From positions 1 to 59,932 of the forward strand of contig VFGW01000017.1 of the NCBI GenBank assembly GCA_009392295.1: a stretch of 59,932 nucleotides of DNA. The letters run 5' to 3'. This DNA comes from SAR202 cluster bacterium. GTDB lineage: Bacteria > Chloroflexota > Dehalococcoidia > Lucifugimonadales > GCA-2719675. This document shows positions 54,970 through 59,932 of this stretch, piece after piece (the stretch's first letter is position 1; every line of letters begins with the position of its first letter). Made by a program: the position numbers and the translations under genes. The notes below the pieces were generated by a model. It saw only the letters and a program-made list of their open reading frames with translations. It made no database searches and had not been told where the DNA came from.

Positions 54970-55086
54970 TTGTGCCATACATTAATTACAAAATTTGTCC
55001 TCATTTGTGCCATTTTATGTGGCACAATGTGAACAAGTGCAGTATAATGTTTTTGGCACACAACTTTTGTGCCAACTTTTGTGCCA
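54970..55086 (+). promoter_or_regulatory. Operator array: six TTGTGCCA half-sites in two inverted repeats
   Basis: TTGTGCCA at 54970-54977, 55005-55012, 55067-55074 and 55079-55086; TGGCACAA at 55020-55027; TGGCACA at 55054-55060. They form TTGTGCCA-N7-TGGCACAA (55005-55027) and TTGGCACA-N7-TGTGCCAA (55053-55075), both with 7-nt spacers. Both overlap or flank a promoter, as expected for a dimeric repressor binding cooperatively. Confidence 0.8.
55020..55048 (+). promoter_or_regulatory. Promoter embedded in the operator array
   Basis: Perfect TATAAT at 55043-55048 with TGGCAC (55020-55025) 17 nt upstream as -35. The -35 is half of the first inverted repeat and the second begins 4 nt after the -10, so bound repressor would block polymerase. 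Confidence 0.6.
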
Positions 55087-55142
55087 TTATGCAAAAGCGG
55101 TTTGCTAGCGATAAGAAGAAATAGTTTTTGGAGAATTAAATT

Positions 55143-55838
55143 ATGGAAACCCCCCCATATATTTCTTTTAATACATTTAAGACTTTACTTTATTGGCTTG
55201 AAAAAGAAGGAGTGCCGTTAAGGGTTGACCGATCTTTTTGGAAGGAAAAATTTAGTGGCGCAAATGGAAGTAAGTTAATGGGGGCTTTAAGATTTTTGGA
55301 TTTACTAGACGGAGATAAACCTACTAAAAAATTAGAGGTTTTAGTAAATTCTAATTTGGGTGCCGAAAGAAGCCAAATATTTTTTAATATTTTAACAAAG
55401 TCTTATATAAACATTCCTTTTGAAGAATTAGCTAGGGCTACTCCCAGCATGGTTAAGGAATGGTTTAAGGCTTACCCGGTTGATGGACATACATTGAGAA
55501 AAGCAACAACTTTTTTTATCAATGCAGCTAGAGAAGCTCAGATTCCCATGTCAAACTCAATAATTAAAATGACAAAATCTAGACGAATGAATCCACAACA
55601 ACAAATTAAAAGTCTTAGGCCGGGTACTGACGAAAGTATTGCTGTTGGTAATAGCAAACAGTTGGTTAGACAGCATCAAAGTGTTGAAACATTAAGGAAT
55701 AGTACTACAATTCCTTTGTCAAATGGCGGCACAGTTGTGGTTGATGTTGCAGTGAATCTTTTTAGCCTGTCTGAAGAAGATAGGGCTTTTGTTTTTTCTA
55801 TAGTTGATTTAGCAAAAAGTTACTCGGTTTCCAAATAA
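55143..55838 (+). CDS. DUF5343-like protein
   Basis: 231 residues. The N-terminal ~120 residues resemble DUF5343: a helical, winged-helix-like stretch (ALRFLDLLDGDKPTKKLEVL) that usually reads 'new state, target length' in such families. The C-terminal half is linker-like and ends with a strand-rich segment (TTIPLSNGGTVVVDVAVNLF). The function is unknown. It directly follows the TTGTGCCA array; if the N-terminal domain binds DNA it could be the array's regulator. ATG 55143 lies after GGAGAATTAA. Confidence 0.65.
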   Translation: METPPYISFNTFKTLLYWLEKEGVPLRVDRSFWKEKFSGANGSKLMGALRFLDLLDGDKPTKKLEVLVNSNLGAERSQIFFNILTKSYINIPFEELARATPSMVKEWFKAYPVDGHTLRKATTFFINAAREAQIPMSNSIIKMTKSRRMNPQQQIKSLRPGTDESIAVGNSKQLVRQHQSVETLRNSTTIPLSNGGTVVVDVAVNLFSLSEEDRAFVFSIVDLAKSYSVSK

Positions 55839-55867
55839 TAATTACAAGGTAAATGAGGTATAACCAA

Positions 55868-56998
55868 ATGTCAAAAAAATATAGAGTGGGAATAATAGGA
55901 ACCGGAAGGATGGGAGGGCTTATTGATGATGAAATTTCAGCAAATAGCTTTATGAGTCCATATGGACATTATTCTGCGTATTCTAGTATAGACCAGACTG
56001 AAGTTGTTGCAATCGCTAATAGGGGAGAAGAAAGACTTCAAAAATTTTCTGATAGATTTGGAATTAAAAACACGTACCTTGATTATAAAGAAATGATTAA
56101 AAAAGAAGAATTAGATATAGTTAGTGTTACGACGCCTTCTCACGCAAGGGCTTTGCCCATAATATTTGCAGCAGAAAATGGGGTGAAAGGAATTTATGCT
56201 GAAAAAGGTTTGTGTTCTTCCCTATCTGAGGCTGATGATATTTACCGAGCGATAAAAACTAATAACGTTGCTTTTAATTGGGGAGCAATGAGGCGTCATC
56301 ACGACGGATATTTAAAATTAAAAAAAGCAATTAGTGAGGGAGAAATTGGTACACCAACGTATGTAATGGTGTTTGCATTGACGGATTTAATTAAGCATCA
56401 CCCCCATACTTTAGATACAGTTGCCACATTGATTGGGGATCCTAGGCCTTTATGGGTAGAGGGCAGCTTTTTGTCTAAAGAGGAATTGATTTCCAAAATG
56501 GGACATGATGAATCTAGGCTAAGTTCTATTGGTCCTCGAGCTTATCCTGAATATGATTCCAATAACAAGAAGTTTTTACCTCCTCCTGGTGAAGAAATTG
56601 CAGATCCTATGGTTGGATTTTATAGGGTAGGTTATGAAAATGGCATTGAGGCTGTTTTTGTACCGGTTCCTAATATGTTTGATTTTGAAGTTTATGGCTC
56701 TGCGGGCAGAGTATATTCTTGGGACAATGGTGAAACCATGCATATTAGGAAGGCAAAATGGGATAATTCAGTTGATATTGAAAACATCAAAATTTTTTCT
56801 AAAGGTGACGGCCCTACAGTTTCCACAATTCATGAGATTTTGAAAGAAATAGAGTTTGGCGAAAAAACCACAGGAAATATAGATGTAACTATGCAAACTG
56901 TTGAAATTCAATTTGCTTTAGCACAATCACATTTAAATGGAGGAGCTAGAGTTGAAATTCCCCTGAAAGACAGGTCGATTTTTGTTCCTGGTGGTTGA
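55868..56998 (+). CDS. Gfo/Idh/MocA family oxidoreductase
   Basis: 376 residues: Rossmann start YRVGIIGTGRMGGLIDD, conserved AEKGLCSSLSEAD (EKP-like motif with Gly in place of Pro), and RRHHDGY in the substrate region. Only remotely like the other Gfo/Idh protein at 15539-16756. ATG 55868 has GAGGT 8 nt upstream, whereas ATG 55853 has a poorly spaced site. It follows the DUF5343-like gene by 29 bp and so may share the operator-controlled transcript. Substrate unknown. Confidence 0.85.
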   Translation: MSKKYRVGIIGTGRMGGLIDDEISANSFMSPYGHYSAYSSIDQTEVVAIANRGEERLQKFSDRFGIKNTYLDYKEMIKKEELDIVSVTTPSHARALPIIFAAENGVKGIYAEKGLCSSLSEADDIYRAIKTNNVAFNWGAMRRHHDGYLKLKKAISEGEIGTPTYVMVFALTDLIKHHPHTLDTVATLIGDPRPLWVEGSFLSKEELISKMGHDESRLSSIGPRAYPEYDSNNKKFLPPPGEEIADPMVGFYRVGYENGIEAVFVPVPNMFDFEVYGSAGRVYSWDNGETMHIRKAKWDNSVDIENIKIFSKGDGPTVSTIHEILKEIEFGEKTTGNIDVTMQTVEIQFALAQSHLNGGARVEIPLKDRSIFVPGG

Positions 56999-56999
56999 T

Positions 57000-57617
57000 T
57001 TATTTCTTGCAGAAATCAACGAAAGAGTGAAAAATATGATTAAATTGTCTTGGTAATTCGTTGCTTCTTTCCGGGTTAAATTGAATTCCCAATATCCATT
57101 TGTGGTTTGGGCTTTCAACAGCTTCAATAAATCCATCTTCGACAGAATAGGCAGACTCTAGTAGAGAGCTTGCCTTGCTTGCGGGCTTTATTCCTATTTG
57201 ATGATTACTATTTACTTTAACAAATCCTCCGGAACCAATGATCGATGTTAATTTACTTCCCACTGTGATGTATATTTGGTGGAAATTGGATTTTTCATTT
57301 GATGAAAAATGTTTTTCGTCAACGTTTTCAAAAGATCCTCCGAATGCTAAATTTAATGCAATCATTCCGTGCCCTATACCTAAAATTGGCATATCTGATT
57401 TTACTGAATCGAGAATGAGATTTTGGAGATTTTGATTTGAAAGGCAATTTATTTTCATTGGGCCTAATACTAAACCATTATAATTTGTAATTTTTTTGGG
57501 TATTGTCTCATCAGAGGGATTTATGTGGTCAGGGAGGGCCCCTAAATCATTGATTCGGTGCGATATTGATTGTTTTTCATCATCTGATAATACGATTATT
57601 TTTATAGGGGTATTCAT
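57000..57617 (-). CDS. Class-I glutamine-amidotransferase-like protein lacking catalytic residues
   Basis: 205 residues with the class I GATase (peptidase C26/PuuD-like) fold: VLGPMKIN, PILGIGHGMIALNLAFGG, VNSNHQIGI and GIQFNPERS. The nucleophile elbow reads G-I-G-H-G at 80-84 where active members have G-I-C-x-G, so Cys is Gly82. The catalytic His of the HPE motif is Asn181. It cannot act as a normal amidotransferase. It overlaps the E2 gene by 4 bp and is the last gene of the dehydrogenase operon. Confidence 0.85.
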   Translation of the reverse strand: MNTPIKIIVLSDDEKQSISHRINDLGALPDHINPSDETIPKKITNYNGLVLGPMKINCLSNQNLQNLILDSVKSDMPILGIGHGMIALNLAFGGSFENVDEKHFSSNEKSNFHQIYITVGSKLTSIIGSGGFVKVNSNHQIGIKPASKASSLLESAYSVEDGFIEAVESPNHKWILGIQFNPERSNELPRQFNHIFHSFVDFCKK

Positions 57618-58774
57618 TCAAGTAATTTTTTTGGATTTTCTATTGTTTGTTTTAGTCTTCGAATAAACAATGCAGCGTCAGCTCCATCGATAATTTGGTG
57701 GTCTACAGTTAAACTAGCTACCAACATTTCTCTAATAACGATTTTGCCTTTGATCACTACGGGTTTTTCTACAGATCTGCCTATTCCTAATATTGCAGAC
57801 TGGCCCGCGTTTAAAATTGGCGTAAATCCGTCTACTATACCAAGAGCGCTTATTGTAAAAGTTCCTGAAGAAATTTCATCAGAAGATAATTTCCCATTTT
57901 TGGCTTTTTCAACAATTTGATCGGTAGAATTTGAGACTTCTAGGAGTGTCATGTTTTCAACATTTTGTATTATAGGCACTATTAGACCTTCTTTTAGCGC
58001 TACGGCAATTCCAATATTCACATTTTCGTGTTTTGTGAGAAGGTTATTTTTAAAAGTCGAGTTAATTTTGGGAACACTTTTTATTGCTAAAGAAGACGCT
58101 TTCATGAAAATATGATTTAAACCAATTTTAATATCATTATTTTTTGACAAATTTTTCCGAAAAGATTGAGCTTCAGTGACGTCTAATTCAATGAAAAAAG
58201 ATAATTGTGCAGAATTTGATAGGCTAGTCATCATGTGGTTTGCAATTGATTTTCGAATTCCTGTAAGAGGTGCACCGTCAGTCTGATTGTCATCAGGAAG
58301 GTTGCTTGAAAAAGTTCTTACATCAGACTCAGTAATCCTGCTTTTTGGGCCAGTACCTTTGATCAATGAAATATCGATGTTCAAATTTTTTGCAAGCTTA
58401 CGCGCCCCTGGAGTTGAAGGAATGATATCAGGTTTTATGCTTTTTATAGGAGTAGTACTTGGAGTTGGCGCTTCTTTTAATGGGATATTGTTTTGATTGT
58501 CACCGCTTGGGGGAGATTGTAAGTCTGGTACAGGCTCATTTTCGGACAATATGTATCCTATGATTCCATCAACTTCAATAGAAGTGCCGGCATCATGCAC
58601 GATATGCAGTGTTCCTGAATTGGTAGCTTCGAGTTCATAGTTTAGTTTTTCAGTTTCAATTTCAGCAATAATATCTCCAGAATTAATTAATTCTCCAGAT
58701 TTTTTTTTCCAGGAATTAATCACCCCTTCGGACATAACCATTCCTAATTTTGGCATTACTATTGGCGTTGCCAT
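57614..58774 (-). CDS. 2-oxoacid dehydrogenase E2 (dihydrolipoamide acyltransferase)
   Basis: 386 residues: lipoyl domain (1-78) with lipoylated Lys43 in IETEKLNYE; a Pro/Ser-rich linker; E1/E3-binding domain (STPGARKLAKNLNIDISLIKG, cited as about 118-153); and the catalytic domain with DHQIIDGADAALF near 360. The subtype, pyruvate versus acetoin, cannot be set from E2 alone. The E1 beta gene is 9 bp upstream. An E3 gene is not seen in the window. Confidence 0.93.
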   Translation of the reverse strand: MATPIVMPKLGMVMSEGVINSWKKKSGELINSGDIIAEIETEKLNYELEATNSGTLHIVHDAGTSIEVDGIIGYILSENEPVPDLQSPPSGDNQNNIPLKEAPTPSTTPIKSIKPDIIPSTPGARKLAKNLNIDISLIKGTGPKSRITESDVRTFSSNLPDDNQTDGAPLTGIRKSIANHMMTSLSNSAQLSFFIELDVTEAQSFRKNLSKNNDIKIGLNHIFMKASSLAIKSVPKINSTFKNNLLTKHENVNIGIAVALKEGLIVPIIQNVENMTLLEVSNSTDQIVEKAKNGKLSSDEISSGTFTISALGIVDGFTPILNAGQSAILGIGRSVEKPVVIKGKIVIREMLVASLTVDHQIIDGADAALFIRRLKQTIENPKKLLE

Positions 58775-58783
58775 TCTTGACTC

Positions 58784-59851
58784 CTATTCCAGAATACTAA
58801 CTGCAGCTTCTACAACCTTTTCTTTTGATGGGAGAAATTCCATTTCCAACGGTAGGCTGTAAGGCACAAGTGTATGGGGTGCAGTAATTCTAACTGGAGG
58901 AGAGTCCAAGTAATCAAACGCTTCTTCAGCTACCAATGCAGAAATATCGCTTGCGATGCTGCATCTGGGATAATCTTCGTCGACAATTACGACATTTCTT
59001 GTTTTCATGACAGATTTGATGATTGTTTCATTATCCATTGGTGATAAAGAGAGCAAATCTATTACTTCGACAGAATAACCTTTTTGTTGCAATTCTTCGG
59101 CCGCTTCTTTGCAAACTAGGGTTGTATAACTGATTCCAATTAAAGTAATATCTGTACCTTCTATTGGAACTAACGCTTTTCCTATTGGAATTTCATAAGA
59201 ATCTTCAGGTACAATTGATCCAAATCCAATACCTTTGCCCATTTCAGGTTTGACTGTTCTTCCCATTAATAATTTGTGATTAAAAACAATTACAGGATCG
59301 TCGTCTCGTATTGCAGCTGTCATTAAACCTTTAGCTGTGTAGGGATCAGATGGGCTAACACATTTTAATCCTGGAAAGTGAGTAAAAATAGAATATAATG
59401 TTTCTGAATGTTGTGCGGCAGAAGCAGTTCCTGCGCCTGTACTCGTAATAATTGTTATTGGTATTTTTACTTTACCCCCAAACATATAATGCATTTTTGC
59501 GGCATTATTAACTATTTGGTCTCCACATACTCCAAAAAATCCTACAAACATTAAGTCAACTATTGGTCGCATTCCTGTGGCGGCAGCGCCAACGCCGGCA
59601 CCTATGAATCCAGCTTCAGAAATAGGAGTATCTCTTACTCTGTCTTCTCCAAACTTTCCTATAAGGCCTTTAGTTAGCCGAAACACCCCTCCCCAAGCAT
59701 CTTGTTTTCCCAAGTTAGCTCTTCCGGCACCACCTGCGATATCTTCACCCATTATGAATACGTCTGGGTCATTAGCCATTTCGTATTCTATTGCTTCGTT
59801 AACGGCCTGTACATAAGTTATTTGCCTTGATTTTTCTTGTGACTGAGTCAT
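58784..59851 (-). CDS. 2-oxoacid (pyruvate/acetoin) dehydrogenase E1 beta subunit
   Basis: 355-residue transketolase-type beta subunit: MGEDIAGGAGRANLGKQ, SEAGFIGAGVGAAATGMRPI and the C-terminal transketolase domain (VVIVDEDYPRCSIASDI). Together with the alpha subunit it binds thiamine diphosphate. The TGMRPIVDLMF segment fits both pyruvate and acetoin dehydrogenases. The upstream gene end encodes E1 alpha. Confidence 0.92.
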   Translation of the reverse strand: MTQSQEKSRQITYVQAVNEAIEYEMANDPDVFIMGEDIAGGAGRANLGKQDAWGGVFRLTKGLIGKFGEDRVRDTPISEAGFIGAGVGAAATGMRPIVDLMFVGFFGVCGDQIVNNAAKMHYMFGGKVKIPITIITSTGAGTASAAQHSETLYSIFTHFPGLKCVSPSDPYTAKGLMTAAIRDDDPVIVFNHKLLMGRTVKPEMGKGIGFGSIVPEDSYEIPIGKALVPIEGTDITLIGISYTTLVCKEAAEELQQKGYSVEVIDLLSLSPMDNETIIKSVMKTRNVVIVDEDYPRCSIASDISALVAEEAFDYLDSPPVRITAPHTLVPYSLPLEMEFLPSKEKVVEAAVSILE

Positions 59852-59866
59852 TCAAACACCTTTTAT

Positions 59867-59932
59867 TTATTCATATTTTACATAAACTTCAGTGTGAAGT
59901 TCTTCTAGGTTTGGAAATGGGCTTTCATCAGC
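59867..59932 (-). CDS. E1 alpha subunit, C-terminal end (5' part outside window)
   Basis: The last 21 codons of a minus-strand frame entering from the right edge, read by eye: ADESPFPNLEELHTEVYV then KYE and TAA. The SPxPxxEELxxxVYV pattern is the usual C-terminus of E1 alpha subunits. E1 beta starts 16 bp downstream, so the operon order is E1 alpha, E1 beta, E2, amidotransferase-like. Confidence 0.75.
   Translation of the reverse strand, partial: ADESPFPNLEELHTEVYVKYE

Noticed and set aside
54970-55086. Repeats as a short CRISPR array
   Set aside because: Units are only 8 bp, occur in both directions and have irregular spacing of 12-35 bp; they fit operators.

Overview
This AT-rich bacterial chromosomal window is densely packed, with many short gene overlaps (ATGA and TTGA) and several TTG or GTG starts backed by Shine-Dalgarno sites. 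My best guess at the source is a marine Chloroflexota of the SAR202/Dehalococcoidia type. I base this on the 11-subunit complex I without NuoEFG, the low GC, and the mix of Gfo/Idh oxidoreductases, Ldh2-type dehydrogenase, PIG-L deacetylase and corrinoid methyltransferases. No marker in the window fixes the phylum, so this is inference.

Layout. 1-1714 (-): a truncated prepilin-like protein with a TolB-type propeller. 1928-11918 (+): nuoABCDHIJKLMN, complete for the membrane arm and connecting module but lacking the NADH-oxidising subunits. 12052-22148: a two-sided one-carbon locus. Its + arm holds a PIG-L deacetylase, a corrinoid protein, a four-cysteine small protein and a RACo-type corrinoid activase. 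Its - arm holds a PF13769 'virulence factor' protein, a homocysteine methyltransferase, an unknown protein with an internal duplication, a UroD/MtaA-like methyltransferase and a methyl-THF (pterin) methyltransferase. A Gfo/Idh oxidoreductase, a decayed ABC-2 permease and a 2-hydroxyacid dehydrogenase lie between the arms. Together the arms contain every part of cobalamin-dependent methionine synthase (MetH) as separate proteins, plus extras. 22330-24840: amidase and MDR dehydrogenase.

25116-26722 is the replication origin: dnaA followed by a cluster of DnaA boxes and an AT-rich tract. By eye the + strand goes from C-rich to G-rich across this point. Housekeeping genes follow: obgE, nadD, pyrE, a histidine phosphatase, mfd, a HAD hydrolase, a HypE/PurM-like protein, an SRPBCC protein and uvrA. 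Leftward come ilvE, a small hypothetical gene, and pheS-pheT-moeA behind a good promoter. 45951-49434 holds a membrane protein, an Ldh2 dehydrogenase, ygfZ and an ErpA/IscA protein.

49559-49912 is tmRNA (tag GNSQEVALAA). It is followed by a YhaO/YhaN (SbcD/SbcC-like) nuclease pair and a DUF368 polyprenyl-phosphate transporter. 54778-54956 is an unassigned, strongly folded RNA candidate. Next comes a cluster of six TTGTGCCA half-sites arranged as two inverted repeats around a sigma-70 promoter, driving a DUF5343-like gene and probably a Gfo/Idh oxidoreductase. The right end (57000-59932, -) is a pyruvate/acetoin-type dehydrogenase operon (E1 alpha, E1 beta, E2) whose last gene is a class-I glutamine-amidotransferase homologue missing both its catalytic Cys and His.

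The most interesting parts are the split-MetH locus with its unexplained small partners, the ncRNA/operator pair near 54.8-55.1 kb, and the inactive amidotransferase in the dehydrogenase operon.
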